This document shows, piece by piece, positions 22,714-32,176 of a DNA stretch of 46,806 bases. The notes beneath the pieces are model-generated. The model did no database searches, was not told the origin of the DNA, and was given only the letters and a program-made list of their open reading frames with translations. The translations under genes were made by a program, and so were the position numbers. The DNA comes from Treponema sp. GTDB taxonomy: Bacteria; Spirochaetota; Spirochaetia; Treponematales; Breznakiellaceae. Position 1 is the stretch's first letter; each line of letters opens with the position of its first letter. The stretch covers positions 1 through 46,806 of the forward strand of contig JAITLC010000010.1 of the NCBI GenBank assembly GCA_031278095.1, written 5' to 3'.

Positions 22714-25700
22714 ATGACGGATTTTGTCCACCTCCATGTCCACTCGGATTTTTCCCTCCAGGATGCGGCGGTTTCTGTAAACAGCCTCGCGGATCGCTCT
22801 GAAGAGCTGGGAATGCGGTATCTGGCCCTTACCGACCATGGCAACATGTTCGGGGCCATGGAATTTCTTGCGGCATGTAAGGAAAGGCTCGCCGAAGACG
22901 GAAAACACGTGAAACGGAAAAACCCGGTGCGGCCCATCATCGGCTGCGAAGCCTACGTTGCCCCCGGTTCCAGAAAAGATAAAAAAAAGGCTCCAAAGGG
23001 CGAAGACGATTACTTCCACATGATCCTGCTGGCAACAAACCGGGAAGGCTACTTCAACCTTATCAAACTCTGTTCCTTTGCATATACCGAAGGCTTCTAC
23101 TTCAGGCCCCGGATCGACGAAGAACTCCTCCTCCGGTACCACAAGGGGCTTATCTGCCTTTCCGCCTGCCTCAAGGGGGAAATCCCCCGGCTTATCGGCA
23201 AAGGAAGGCTTCAGGAAGCGGAAAAACGGGCCCGGCGCCTGGCGGAGATCTTCGGCTATGATGAAAAGGGGAGGGACAACTTCTATCTGGAACTCCAGGA
23301 TCACGGTATCCCCCTGCAAAAGCAGGTAAACGCCGCGCTTGTGGAACTCGCCCGGAAGACCGGTATTCCCCTCGTTGCCACCAACGACATCCACTACCTC
23401 AAAAGGGAGGATCATGCTGCCCACGACGTGCTCCTCTGCATCGGCGAAGGAAGGCTGAGAACCGACGAAAGGCGGAAGCGTTACCAGGGAGACCAGTTCT
23501 ATTTCAAGACCGGGGATGAAATGGCGGCCCTCTTTCCGGATTACCCGGAGGCAATCAGCAACACGATCCGCATTGCGGAACGCTGCAATGCGGACATTCC
23601 CAAACCGGGGCCCCTGTTCCCCGAATTCGAGATTCCCCGGGGCTTTGAAAACGCCGATGCGTACCTCAGGCACCTTACCATGGAAGGCCTCCGGAAACGG
23701 TATCCGCTTGTTACCGGAGAAATCCTCGAACGGACGGAGTATGAACTCGGTGTTATCATTAAGATGGGTTTTACCGGTTATTTCCTTATTGTGGCGGATT
23801 TTATCAACTGGGCCAAGGAAAACGGTATTGAGGTGGGGCCGGGCCGGGGTTCCGGAGCAGGTTCCATCGTGGCGTATTCGATGCGGATCACCGATATCGA
23901 TCCCCTCAAATACGATCTGCTCTTTGAACGTTTCCTTAACCCGGAACGGATCAGCATGCCGGACTTTGACGTGGATTTCTGCAACGAACGCCGGGATGAA
24001 GTGATCCAGTATGTGACCAAAAAGTACGGTAAGGAACGGGTAGGCCAGATCATCACCTTTGGAACCCTGGGCGCCAAACAGGTGATCAAAGATGTGGCCC
24101 GGGTGCTCAACATAAGCATTCCCGAATCGGAACGCATTACAAAACTGATCCCCAAAGAGCCCAAGATCACCCTGAAGAAGGCCTTCAACCCGGAAGGTAA
24201 GGACGCAAAAAACCCGGAACTCCAGGCGGCGGCCCGGCAGTTGCAGGAACTTGAAGACGATCCCCGCTATACGGAACTCTTCAGCCTTGCCCGCAAGCTG
24301 GAGGGGCTTAACCGTCATTCCAGCCTCCACGCCGCGGGTGTGGTGATTGGAAAAACGGAACTTACCGACTATGTCCCCCTCTATAAGGAAACTGAAAAAA
24401 GAGGCGGCGGCATAGCCACCCAGTACACGATGAACTTTCTGGAAGACCGCGGCCTTGTAAAGATGGACTTTCTGGGCCTCAAGACCCTTGACCTTATCAA
24501 GCATACCGTGGATCTCATCCAGGCCAAGGGCGGCGAATATGCCGGTTTCGACATCAAAAGCATCAACGAGAACGATGCAAAAACCTTCAGGATGCTGGGA
24601 GAAGGGAAAAGCGCCGGTGTTTTCCAGTTTGACAAGGAGGGTATGCAGAATACCCTCAAGAAGATTAAACCCACTTCCATAGGGGATCTGACCGCCATTA
24701 CAAGCCTGTACCGGCCGGGGCCCATGAAGTTCATCGATCAGTTTGCCGATTCCAAAAACGGCCGGCAGATCATCGAATACCCTGACCCGAACCTGGAGGC
24801 TCTGCTCAAGGAGACCTACGGGGTTATCACCTATCAGGAACAGGTGATGATGGTGGCCCGGATCATCGCAGGCTACAGTCTGGGACAGGCCGATCTTCTG
24901 CGCCGGGCCATGGGAAAGAAGAAAATGGAGGTAATGGTTGCTGAAAAGGCGAAATTCATTGACGGGGCGCAGAAACAGGGCTACAGCGAAGAAGTTGCGG
25001 ACAGAATCTTCGAACTGTTGATCCCCTTTGCCGAATACGGTTTCAACAAGAGCCATGCGGCAGCCTATTCGGTGCTCTCCTACCGCACCGCGTACTGCAA
25101 GGCCAACTTCCCCGCGGAATTCATGGCAGCCAACCTCTCCAACGAAATAGGAGCCGCGGACAAGGAAAAACTTCCCGAATACATCGAAGAGGCGCGGCGT
25201 ATGGGCCTTACCATCGATCCTCCGGACGTAAACCGCTCCGAAAGGCTCTTTTCCGTTTCGGAAGGCAGGATTGTCTACGGGCTCAAGGCTATCAAGGGCA
25301 TAGGGGACAGGCCTGCGGAGGAGATCATCGCATGCAGGAAGGCTGAACCCTACCGGGACTTTATCGACTTCCTCAACCGGGTGGATATAAAAACCGTGGG
25401 CAAGAAGGTGATCGAATTCCTCATCGAAACCGGCGCCTTCGACAGGATGGGAAAGAGCCGGGATATTCTCCTTGCCAATCTGGAAGGGGCCGTGGATTAT
25501 GTACAGAGCATCAAGGAGGACAGGAAATCGGGACAGAGCCTCTTCGGAGAGGCCGGGGAAAAAGAATATCCCGACTTTATCTACAAAGAGGCTCCGGTAA
25601 AAAGCAGGGAGGAGTGGCTTGAACGGGAAATGGCCCTCTTGGGTTACTATGCCTCGGGACATCCCATGGATGAGCAAAAGGATACCTGGAAGTATTTTTC

Positions 25701-26316
25701 GAACCTCAACCTGGCGAATCTCAAGGGTAGTCCGAAAGGTTCCTACGTTATCGTAGGAATTCTCAAGTCTCTGCGGGAGATCAGGGATCGTAACGGAAAG
25801 GAAATGGCCTTCGGCATCTTGCAGGACTACCGGGGAGAGATAGATCTGGTATTCTTTTCTTCGGTCTGGCAGGATTGCAAGGCCAGGGTGATTCCCGACA
25901 CGATTATGGCGTTCAAGGGAAATATAGATCCCGAAAAGGACAAGAACCCGGAAAAACCGGGCTTCAAGGTATCCGGCGTGGTGGATATTGATAAACTTGC
26001 CCGGCAGGCAAAACGGAAGGCCGAACTGGATGCACAAACCGCCGAAGCCCCGGTGAAAAAGGCGGATAAATCTGACGGAGAATTGAAAAGTCTCCATATA
26101 AGATTGCGGAACGGAGCGGCAGACAGGGAAGACAGTCTCTACCCCCTGCAGGAACTCCTTTCGGATGCTGGTTCTTCCCCGGTTTTCATCCATGTTCCCG
26201 TCTCGAACGGGGAGATTGTGATCCGCACGGCAAGCCGGTATGGGGCCGGAAGCAGTGCCGCGGGAAGACTGAAGGAATGCGCCGCCGTGGAAGAGGCGGA
26301 ATGGATTGAGGAGTAA
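22714..26316 (+). CDS. dnaE: DNA polymerase III alpha subunit
   Basis: Replicative polymerase catalytic subunit, 1200 residues from the ATG at 22714. The PHP domain begins at once (FVHLHVHSDFSLQDA). The C-family polymerase palm has its catalytic aspartates in MPDFDVDFCNERRDE (Asp417, 419, 421). GPGRGSGAGSIVAY (near 385) and the fingers segment AAYSVLSYRTAYCKANFP (near 790) are typical; a helix-hairpin-helix region (KAIKGIGDRP, about 860) and an OB-fold (SYVIVGILKSLREIRDRNGK, about 1010) follow. This is the DnaE1 form, without the proofreading domain of PolC. An in-frame ATG at 22663 exists but the conserved PHP start supports 22714. The YggT-type gene starts 3 bp after its stop. Confidence 0.97.
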   Translation: MTDFVHLHVHSDFSLQDAAVSVNSLADRSEELGMRYLALTDHGNMFGAMEFLAACKERLAEDGKHVKRKNPVRPIIGCEAYVAPGSRKDKKKAPKGEDDYFHMILLATNREGYFNLIKLCSFAYTEGFYFRPRIDEELLLRYHKGLICLSACLKGEIPRLIGKGRLQEAEKRARRLAEIFGYDEKGRDNFYLELQDHGIPLQKQVNAALVELARKTGIPLVATNDIHYLKREDHAAHDVLLCIGEGRLRTDERRKRYQGDQFYFKTGDEMAALFPDYPEAISNTIRIAERCNADIPKPGPLFPEFEIPRGFENADAYLRHLTMEGLRKRYPLVTGEILERTEYELGVIIKMGFTGYFLIVADFINWAKENGIEVGPGRGSGAGSIVAYSMRITDIDPLKYDLLFERFLNPERISMPDFDVDFCNERRDEVIQYVTKKYGKERVGQIITFGTLGAKQVIKDVARVLNISIPESERITKLIPKEPKITLKKAFNPEGKDAKNPELQAAARQLQELEDDPRYTELFSLARKLEGLNRHSSLHAAGVVIGKTELTDYVPLYKETEKRGGGIATQYTMNFLEDRGLVKMDFLGLKTLDLIKHTVDLIQAKGGEYAGFDIKSINENDAKTFRMLGEGKSAGVFQFDKEGMQNTLKKIKPTSIGDLTAITSLYRPGPMKFIDQFADSKNGRQIIEYPDPNLEALLKETYGVITYQEQVMMVARIIAGYSLGQADLLRRAMGKKKMEVMVAEKAKFIDGAQKQGYSEEVADRIFELLIPFAEYGFNKSHAAAYSVLSYRTAYCKANFPAEFMAANLSNEIGAADKEKLPEYIEEARRMGLTIDPPDVNRSERLFSVSEGRIVYGLKAIKGIGDRPAEEIIACRKAEPYRDFIDFLNRVDIKTVGKKVIEFLIETGAFDRMGKSRDILLANLEGAVDYVQSIKEDRKSGQSLFGEAGEKEYPDFIYKEAPVKSREEWLEREMALLGYYASGHPMDEQKDTWKYFSNLNLANLKGSPKGSYVIVGILKSLREIRDRNGKEMAFGILQDYRGEIDLVFFSSVWQDCKARVIPDTIMAFKGNIDPEKDKNPEKPGFKVSGVVDIDKLARQAKRKAELDAQTAEAPVKKADKSDGELKSLHIRLRNGAADREDSLYPLQELLSDAGSSPVFIHVPVSNGEIVIRTASRYGAGSSAAGRLKECAAVEEAEWIEE

Positions 26317-26319
26317 AAA

Positions 26320-26910
26320 ATGATACGGGTTATTTTTGACATTCTTGCGGGAGCGGCCGGGCTCTATTCCCTGATCATCTTTGTACGGATCATGATCACC
26401 TGGTTTACCGGCGGCAGCTACGGAAGAACGGGGGAAGTTTTGGCATCGATCACCGATCCCTACCTCAACTGGTTCCGCCGTTTCCCGATCCTCCGGACGG
26501 GTTTTCTCGACCTTTCCCCCATTGCCGGCATGGCTTTTCTCTCCCTGGCCCAAAACGTCTTTTCTGCCATTGCCGTTTACGGCAGGTTGAGCCTGGGAGT
26601 AATACTTGCCATCGCTCTTTCCTCCCTCTGGTCGGCCCTTTCGTTTCTCCTGGGCTTCTTTACGGTGATCCTGGCGCTGAGGCTTATCGCATTCCTGGCA
26701 AACCTCAATACCCGCCACCCTTTCTGGCAGGTGATCGACGGCATCTCCCAGCCGATCCTCTACAAAATCGTGGACATTTTACCGCCGGGCAGGACAGGTT
26801 CCTACATGAGAAGGCTTCTCATCGCTATCGCCTTCTTTCTGATAATCTTAATCGGAGGCGGGATAGTGATCCGCATTGTTTCCGATCTCCTAATCCGTCT
26901 CCCGTTCTAG
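26320..26910 (+). CDS. YggT-family membrane protein
   Basis: A 196-residue inner-membrane protein with two copies of the YggT fold. The first copy spans about 1-75 (LYSLIIFVRIMITWFTGG, SITDPYLNWFRRFPIL, LDLSPIAGMAFLSL), the second about 90-195 (ALRLIAFLANLNTRHPFWQVIDGISQPIL with a final hydrophobic segment). The repeated pattern of helix, RxxxxW, DPhhxxhRR is the family hallmark. Function is not well defined; YggT genes are linked to cell division, osmotic or envelope functions in other bacteria. It starts 3 bp after dnaE and is followed 10 bp later by recG, so the three genes form one operon. Confidence 0.85.
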   Translation: MIRVIFDILAGAAGLYSLIIFVRIMITWFTGGSYGRTGEVLASITDPYLNWFRRFPILRTGFLDLSPIAGMAFLSLAQNVFSAIAVYGRLSLGVILAIALSSLWSALSFLLGFFTVILALRLIAFLANLNTRHPFWQVIDGISQPILYKIVDILPPGRTGSYMRRLLIAIAFFLIILIGGGIVIRIVSDLLIRLPF

Positions 26911-26920
26911 CTGCCCGGTA

Positions 26921-29062
26921 ATGTTCCTCGGTTCCATCTCCCGGCCCATCGCCTCTATCCGCGGGGTTGGAAGCAAGGCTGAGGCAATGCTGCAGAAGGC
27001 CGGCATTACAACGGTTGCCGGGCTCCTCCGCCGCTATCCCCGGGACTGGGAAGACAGGAATCAATATGTTCCCCTGGCCCGTTTCAGCCTCAATTCCAGG
27101 GCCTGTACCACCGTAACGGTTATCGATCAGCAGTGGATCGGTTTCGGCAGGATGCGTACCCTCAAGCTGATCGTCAGAGACGAAACGGCCAAGGCGGCCC
27201 TGCTCTGCTTTAAGCAGAATTTTCTGGAAAAAAAGTTTGTTCCCGGCAGCCGCTGGTTCATCAGCGGAAAATTCTATCATAAAAATGGTGAAATCCAGAG
27301 CAGCGCCTTTGACTACGAAGCCTTGGGCGGCGATGGCGGGGGAAGCAAAAGTTTCGGCAAAATTCTTCCGGTGTATCCCCTCAGCGGGGATCTGACTCAA
27401 AAAATGCTCCGTAAACTGGTAGAGAACGCACTGGAACAGTTTGTAAACGGAGAAACCGTGGAAGACGAGATTCCCGGCAGCATCGCCGCGCGTGAAGGTT
27501 TCCTTTCAAAAAGAGATGCGATCCGCGCGATTCACTTCCCCCTCTCCATGGAAGAACTGGAAAAGGCCCGCCGCAGCCTGATATACACCGAATTCTTCTA
27601 CCTTGAAATAATGATAGGAAAGCGGGCTCTGGAGCGGAAAGGCGCCGCCGCGGATGTACGGCCCTCATCCGCTGCGGGCGGAACTCTTTCGGCCCTGCAA
27701 CAGCGCCTGATCGAGCGGCTGTCCTTTGAGCTGACCCGCGGACAGAGGGAAGCCATTACGGAGATCAACGCCGACATGAGCGGCCCCTACCCAATGGCCC
27801 GGCTTTTACAGGGGGATGTGGGTTCCGGCAAAACCCTTGTCGCCTTTCTTGCATGCCTTAAAACCATTGAAGAGGGGGGACAGGCGGTACTCATGGCTCC
27901 CACGGAACTGTTGGCCCGGCAGCATGCGGAAAACGCAGCCCGGCTTCTGGAACCACTGGGTGTACGGCCTGCCTTCCTCACGGGAAACGTATCATCCCAG
28001 GGCAGGCGGGAACTCCTAAAGCGCCTTGCCGGAGGAGAGGTGGATCTGGCGGTGGGTACACACGCGCTTTTTTCCGCCGGTGTGGAGTACAGGGCACTGA
28101 ATCTTGTCGTAGTGGATGAACAGCACCGCTTTGGGGTTACCCAGCGTTCACGGATCATGGCAAAGGGACGTATGCCGGACCTTCTCATGATGAGCGCCAC
28201 CCCGATACCCCGGAGCCTTGCATTTACCGTGTTCGGCGACCTTGAAGTCTCCAGCATTCGGGACATGCCCCCCGGCCGGAAACCGGTAAAGACCCACCTG
28301 GCAAGCCAGTCCAGCGAAAAACGGGTCTACGATTTTGTCCGCCGGGAACTGGCCGCGGGCAGGCAGGCGTACTTTGTCTATCCCCTCATCGGAGATGATG
28401 AAAACACCGGGGACAGCGGTCTTAAAAACGCCGTTTCCATGGCGGAAAGACTTGCCGCAGAGATTTTTCCCGAATTTTCCACCGCCCTGCTCCATTCCAG
28501 AGTAGATGAAGAAGAAAAACGGCGCATCATGGAAAGCTTTCGCAGGGGGGAAACCAGAATACTCGTTGCCACCAGCGTGGTGGAGGTGGGTGTGGATGTA
28601 CCCAACGCAAGCTGCATGGTAATTGAACACGCCGAACGCTTCGGACTTTCCGCCCTGCACCAACTCCGCGGCAGGGTGGGGCGGGGCAGCGAACAGGCCT
28701 ACTGCTTCCTCATGTATTCGGAGCAGGCAAAACACGGAAACGAAGGCCAACTGAACTTCCGCGGCTCTCTTACCGAAGAGGGCAAACAGCGGCTCAGGGT
28801 GATGCTGGAAAATTCGGACGGCTTTGTCATCGCGGAAGAAGACCTGAAACTCCGCGGACCGGGACAAATTGCCGGAATAGAGCAGTCAGGCTACCTCAAA
28901 CTGGGACTCGCCGATCCTGTGCGGGATATCAGGGAACTTATCAAGGCCCGTGAAGACGCCTTCGCCATCCTGCAGCAAGACCCCGGCCTCCTCCTCCCCG
29001 ATCACCGGGTCATTTCCCGCCTCATGGAAGAGGCGCCTCCCTTTGAAGAAGTGAACCTGTAG
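26921..29062 (+). CDS. recG: ATP-dependent DNA helicase RecG
   Basis: Branch-migrating helicase that rewinds stalled forks and Holliday junctions, 713 residues. The N-terminal wedge domain has an OB-fold (RACTTVTVIDQQWIGFGRM) after SIRGVGSKAEAMLQKAGI. The helicase core has Walker A GDVGSGKTL (about 298-306), VVDEQHRFGV (about 397), MSATPIPRSLA, and motif VI HQLRGRVGRG near 585. The C-terminal LKLRGPGQIAGIEQSG block is specific to RecG. The ATG at 26921 is kept because SIRGVG follows at the expected position; its Shine-Dalgarno is weak, so translation is probably coupled to the YggT gene. Confidence 0.96.
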   Translation: MFLGSISRPIASIRGVGSKAEAMLQKAGITTVAGLLRRYPRDWEDRNQYVPLARFSLNSRACTTVTVIDQQWIGFGRMRTLKLIVRDETAKAALLCFKQNFLEKKFVPGSRWFISGKFYHKNGEIQSSAFDYEALGGDGGGSKSFGKILPVYPLSGDLTQKMLRKLVENALEQFVNGETVEDEIPGSIAAREGFLSKRDAIRAIHFPLSMEELEKARRSLIYTEFFYLEIMIGKRALERKGAAADVRPSSAAGGTLSALQQRLIERLSFELTRGQREAITEINADMSGPYPMARLLQGDVGSGKTLVAFLACLKTIEEGGQAVLMAPTELLARQHAENAARLLEPLGVRPAFLTGNVSSQGRRELLKRLAGGEVDLAVGTHALFSAGVEYRALNLVVVDEQHRFGVTQRSRIMAKGRMPDLLMMSATPIPRSLAFTVFGDLEVSSIRDMPPGRKPVKTHLASQSSEKRVYDFVRRELAAGRQAYFVYPLIGDDENTGDSGLKNAVSMAERLAAEIFPEFSTALLHSRVDEEEKRRIMESFRRGETRILVATSVVEVGVDVPNASCMVIEHAERFGLSALHQLRGRVGRGSEQAYCFLMYSEQAKHGNEGQLNFRGSLTEEGKQRLRVMLENSDGFVIAEEDLKLRGPGQIAGIEQSGYLKLGLADPVRDIRELIKAREDAFAILQQDPGLLLPDHRVISRLMEEAPPFEEVNL

Positions 29063-29132
29063 CGCCTGTACTGCCGCGTTACCTTGAAACGGAAGCCGCA
29101 TTGTGCTATGCTTGAACTACTGGGGGATATGT

Positions 29133-29489
29133 ATGACCGTAGCCGAAGCAATACACGTATTGGAAGGGCAATTTTTTTCCGGGAAGGAAAAGGCAAATAT
29201 AGAAGTAGCTTCTGCCTGTGGAGCCGATCTGATGAGTGATGTCATGGCCTTTGTAAAAGACAGAGTGCTTCTCCTTACCGGCCTTGTAAACCCTCAGGTA
29301 ATCAGAACTGCGGAATTGCTGGATATTCACTGCATCATCTTTGTCCGGGGCAAAAGCCCCAGCCGTGATATGATCGACATGGCGGAAGAATCGGACATCA
29401 TTCTGGGGGGCACCAAACTCCCCATGTTCCTTGCCTGCGGCAAACTCTACGAAGCCGGGCTCAAAACCGGCGGAACCAGGAAGATATAA
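29133..29489 (+). CDS. DRTGG-domain protein
   Basis: A 118-residue protein made mostly of a DRTGG-type domain: MTVAEAIHVLEGQFFSG, then VMAFVKDRVLLLTGLVNPQVIRTAELLDIHCIIFVRGKSPS and AEESDIILGGTKLPMFLACGKLYEAGL. DRTGG domains occur with CBS and phosphotransacetylase domains and are thought to bind small ligands such as nucleotides. Here the domain is alone; stand-alone copies are often near hydrogenase or serine/threonine-kinase anti-sigma genes, none of which are seen here. GGGGGA sits 6 bases before the ATG, which is preferred over an in-frame TTG at 29103. It follows recG by 70 bp. Confidence 0.75.
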   Translation: MTVAEAIHVLEGQFFSGKEKANIEVASACGADLMSDVMAFVKDRVLLLTGLVNPQVIRTAELLDIHCIIFVRGKSPSRDMIDMAEESDIILGGTKLPMFLACGKLYEAGLKTGGTRKI

Positions 29490-29530
29490 CCCGGTTCACG
29501 CACAAAAATCACAATTCTTTAGAGACGGAT

Positions 29531-29591
29531 GTTCCAAAATTTTTGGAACGGCCTCCTTGGATTTAAGGAAAAACGGGCTTTGGAACAAGCT
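29531..29591. repeat. Family I composite: two hairpin units in tandem
   Basis: Unit 1 is a perfect 19-base palindrome GTTCCAAAA-T-TTTTGGAAC (29531-29549). Unit 2 ends CTTTGGAACAAGCTC and is preceded by CTTGGATTT, a block also seen in the same order at 33525-33572. This and the next element fill the 244-bp gap 29490-29733. Confidence 0.7.
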
Positions 29592-29604
29592 CGACTTTAA
29601 ATAG

Positions 29605-29732
29605 AGTCTGTCCATAATGTAGACACATTATAGACAGACTACCTTAAAACAGGCATTTTGCGCACCGTTTTGGTACAAAAAGATGCGCAAATGCAAGGTC
29701 TGTCCGTAAAGTAACCGGCTTTATGGACAGAC
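29605..29732. repeat. Family II composite: hairpins 29605-29640 and 29698-29732
   Basis: Left hairpin AGTCTGTCCATAATGT...ACATTATAGACAGACT, one mismatch; right hairpin GTCTGTCCGTAAAG...CTTTATGGACAGAC, one G.T. A third pairing, GCATTTTGCGCA with TGCGCAAATGC, lies between them (29653-29693). The right copy is nearly the reverse complement of the copy at 45478-45512. It ends 2 bases before the stop codon of the convergent putP gene, so termination is a possible role. Confidence 0.75.
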
Positions 29733-29733
29733 A

Positions 29734-31293
29734 CTAAATAAACTCCACTGTCTTCGCCTTCTCGAATTCCTCGTCAATGGTCTTGTCATCCTGCTTTGTG
29801 CAGAGGCTTACAATCCAGATTACCAGGCAGGAGATGATAAACGCGGGGAGCAGTTCGTAGATGGCAAAGACGCCGCCGGCTTTGGCGATCAAGTTTTTCC
29901 AGACGATGACCATGATGCCGCCTGAAAGCATGCCTGCCACCGCGGCGGGGAATGTAGTCCGCTTCCAGAAGAGGCTGAAAAGCACCAGGGGCCCGAATGC
30001 GGCGCCGAGTCCTGCCCATGCGTAGGACACTACCCGGAAGATCGACTGATTACCGGAAACCGCGATGAATACCGCGAAAACCGTCACCAGCAGCATGGCG
30101 ATACGGGCAACCCACATCACCTCGGTATCGCTGGCGTTTTTCTTGAAGAGATCCTTGTAGATATCGTTCGCAAGGCTTGAAGACACGATGAGCATGTAGG
30201 AATCCGAAGAACTCATGGATGCGGCAAGGATGCCGGAGATCACGATCCCTGCAATGAAGGGCGGGAAGAAGCTGGTACTCAGGTGAATGAAGATGTTCTC
30301 CGCTTCGGAACTGGTGCCCAACAGGGAAGGAAAGTAGGCGCGGCCGATGATGCCGATAAGAACCGCGGCCATCTGGGCAAGGAAGCACCAGATCACCGCA
30401 ATGTTACGGGAACTGCGGATCATGGAAGTCTTCTTGATTGCCATGAAGCGAACCAGCACCTGGGGCATGCCGAAATAACCGAGTCCCCAGGCCAGGGTGG
30501 AAACGATGGTAAGGAAGCCGTAATTGGCGCCGGGGCCGAACTGAGGCACGCCGTTTATCACTTCCTGGACGCCTCCGGCCATTTTGGGAGTACCGATACC
30601 GAAGAAATCGGTAAAACGGGGGAATTGGGAAAGGTTGGCCGCAATGCCGCCGAGGCCTCCCGCACTGAAGAACCCCACGACGAGGACGAGAATGAGGGCG
30701 CTTACCATGAGAAGTCCCTGGATAAGGTCGGTCATACCAACGGCCATAAAACCGCCCAGCAGGGTATAGACCATGACGATGAAGGCTCCCATCAAAACCA
30801 TGGGGAGCATTGGCGCGCCGAAAACATAGCTGAAAAGTTTCCCGAAGGTGATGAACTGGGCTGCCACATAGATGGCAAAGAACACCAGACTGATAATGGC
30901 GGCAATGCAGAGCAGTATCCGCTTTTTGTCGTGGAAACGTTTGGAAAAGAACTCCGGCAGGGTAATCGCGTTATCGGCAATCTGGGAATAGACGCGCAGC
31001 CTTTTGGCAACGAGTCCCCAGTTCACCCAGGTCCCGATAAAGAGCCCAAGGGCCGTCCAGAAGGCCTCACCGTAACCGGTAAAGTACGCCACGCCGGGAA
31101 GTCCCATGAGGAGCCAGCCTGACATATCGGAGGCCTCGGCGGAAAGGGCCGCCACCCAGGGCCCGAAACCCCGCCTGGCCAGAAAGTAATCTTCCGGGCT
31201 GGTGTTGCTCCGCCGGGTGTACCAGATGCCGATGAAGATCATCGCCACCAGGTAAACGCCAATCCCGACAAGAGTCTGCATGTCTTTAATCAT
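29734..31293 (-). CDS. putP: Sodium/solute symporter, PutP (proline) type
   Basis: Inner-membrane sodium-coupled symporter of the SSS family, about 519 residues with some 13 membrane helices. Segments typical of PutP are GFGPWVAALSAEASDMSGWL and GLPGVAYFTGYGEAFWTALG near 45-80, then ADNAITLPEFFSKRFHDKKR (about 120), and the sodium-site region GILAASMSSSDSYMLIVSSSLANDIY near 330-355. Proline is the usual substrate, though other solutes are possible. Starting at the ATG at 31293 (GGAGAGG just upstream) removes 39 residues that would otherwise be translated from the upstream repeat. It is a single leftward gene between palindromes on both sides. Confidence 0.9.
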   Translation of the reverse strand: MIKDMQTLVGIGVYLVAMIFIGIWYTRRSNTSPEDYFLARRGFGPWVAALSAEASDMSGWLLMGLPGVAYFTGYGEAFWTALGLFIGTWVNWGLVAKRLRVYSQIADNAITLPEFFSKRFHDKKRILLCIAAIISLVFFAIYVAAQFITFGKLFSYVFGAPMLPMVLMGAFIVMVYTLLGGFMAVGMTDLIQGLLMVSALILVLVVGFFSAGGLGGIAANLSQFPRFTDFFGIGTPKMAGGVQEVINGVPQFGPGANYGFLTIVSTLAWGLGYFGMPQVLVRFMAIKKTSMIRSSRNIAVIWCFLAQMAAVLIGIIGRAYFPSLLGTSSEAENIFIHLSTSFFPPFIAGIVISGILAASMSSSDSYMLIVSSSLANDIYKDLFKKNASDTEVMWVARIAMLLVTVFAVFIAVSGNQSIFRVVSYAWAGLGAAFGPLVLFSLFWKRTTFPAAVAGMLSGGIMVIVWKNLIAKAGGVFAIYELLPAFIISCLVIWIVSLCTKQDDKTIDEEFEKAKTVEFI

Positions 31294-31358
31294 TTCCCTC
31301 TCCTTTTGGTTTAATGAACCGGACTTTAGAACTTTTCGAATCTTTGTTATATTAAAGG

Positions 31359-31406
31359 CTGTTCCAAAATCCGGTGATCCGGCAGGATCATAATTTTGAA
31401 ACAAGC
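31359..31406. repeat. Family I repeat, GATCCGGC subtype
   Basis: Arms CTGTTCCAAAAT / ATTTTGAAACAAG around a core that can itself fold (ATCC...GGAT). Nearly the same as 32096-32148 and 33475-33520. It lies between the putP start and the next rightward gene (170-bp gap), within the promoter region of both. Confidence 0.7.
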
Positions 31407-31463
31407 TCATGTTATGGTATAAAAGAAATACAGTTTATTCCATAGGGGGATTGAGGAGATCAT

Positions 31464-32045
31464 ATGGGAAAGATAAAGAGCGCCCTGGAAATTGCCCTGG
31501 AGCGGACAGAATCGGTTAAAAGCGATAAGGGAAGTATCAGTCAGCATGAAGCAAAGAACAGGGGGAAACGGCTTGCCAATCAGTATCTCGGCGAAGGGAT
31601 CGGCCTTGAAGCGGAAATAAAGAAAGCTCCCAGGGATGAACAGGAAAGCCTCAAACGGGGGATCTTCGACGTGCTTTCCGCCATGATAAAACTCCCGGTA
31701 GAGGAGGAGGATCTTAAACGGCTTGAAGCGGTAGGAAAGGGCCTTTCCCTGCTTGTCAACAGTAACCGGTTTGTAGGTCTCTACAAGCAGCTCAGGGAGG
31801 CTCTCTCCCGCTACCTCCAGGAAAGCGCCCAGTATGAAGAAGCCATTGCCCGGCAGTACGAGCCAAAACTCCGTCAGAAGGAAGAGGAACTCTCCCGCCG
31901 CGTGGGCCGTCAGATCCGGCTGGATCCCTTTCAGGATCCGGAGTTCGTTGCCTTCTATAATCAGCACATGAACGCCCTCAGGGACAAGTACCAGGCTGCC
32001 ATCGACCGGGTACGGGAGGAAGCGGCGGCCTTATTCGGAAAGTAG
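31464..32045 (+). CDS. Conserved spirochaetal hypothetical protein (DUF6657-like)
   Basis: 193 residues, very rich in charged residues and almost entirely helical by composition, with no signal peptide or membrane segment. It opens MGKIKSALEIALERTESVK, contains LVNSNRFVGLYKQLREALSRYL in the middle and EAIARQYEPKLRQKEEELSR near 125-145, and ends with a repeated E/A/R-rich segment; a coiled-coil, cytoplasmic protein is likely. I believe similar short proteins occur in many treponemes, but the DUF number is a weak recollection. A GGGGGATTGAGGAG site precedes the ATG. It is flanked by family I repeats on both sides. Function unknown. Confidence 0.65.
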   Translation: MGKIKSALEIALERTESVKSDKGSISQHEAKNRGKRLANQYLGEGIGLEAEIKKAPRDEQESLKRGIFDVLSAMIKLPVEEEDLKRLEAVGKGLSLLVNSNRFVGLYKQLREALSRYLQESAQYEEAIARQYEPKLRQKEEELSRRVGRQIRLDPFQDPEFVAFYNQHMNALRDKYQAAIDRVREEAAALFGK

Positions 32046-32095
32046 AAACCCATAATTGACATGGGATTTTTTCTGCCGTAAACTCATGATAAATG

Positions 32096-32148
32096 GAGCT
32101 GTTCCAAAATCCGCCGATCCGGCGGGATTATAATTTTGGAACAGGTTC
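32096..32148. repeat. Family I repeat, GATCCGGC subtype
   Basis: GAGCTGTTCCAAAAT / ATTTTGGAACAGGTTC arms with an inner pairing ATCCGCCG / CGGCGGGAT (one bulge). It lies 29 bp before the start of the sugar-binding lipoprotein gene, inside its leader. If read in frame it makes a false N-terminal extension. Confidence 0.8.
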
Positions 32149-32176
32149 AACGTATTTCATATCTACAGGAGGAATT

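Noticed and set aside
22696..26718. A 1340-codon open frame on the minus strand opposite dnaE
   Set aside because: It lies exactly antisense to dnaE, whose motifs are unmistakable, and its translation has no recognisable domain. It is a by-product of codon and GC bias.
32093..32176. Upstream extension of the sugar-binding lipoprotein (LFQNPPIRRD...)
   Set aside because: These residues are translated from a family I repeat. The real start is at 32177, with AGGAGG and a signal peptide. The same false peptide appears at 33478 and, reversed, before putP.
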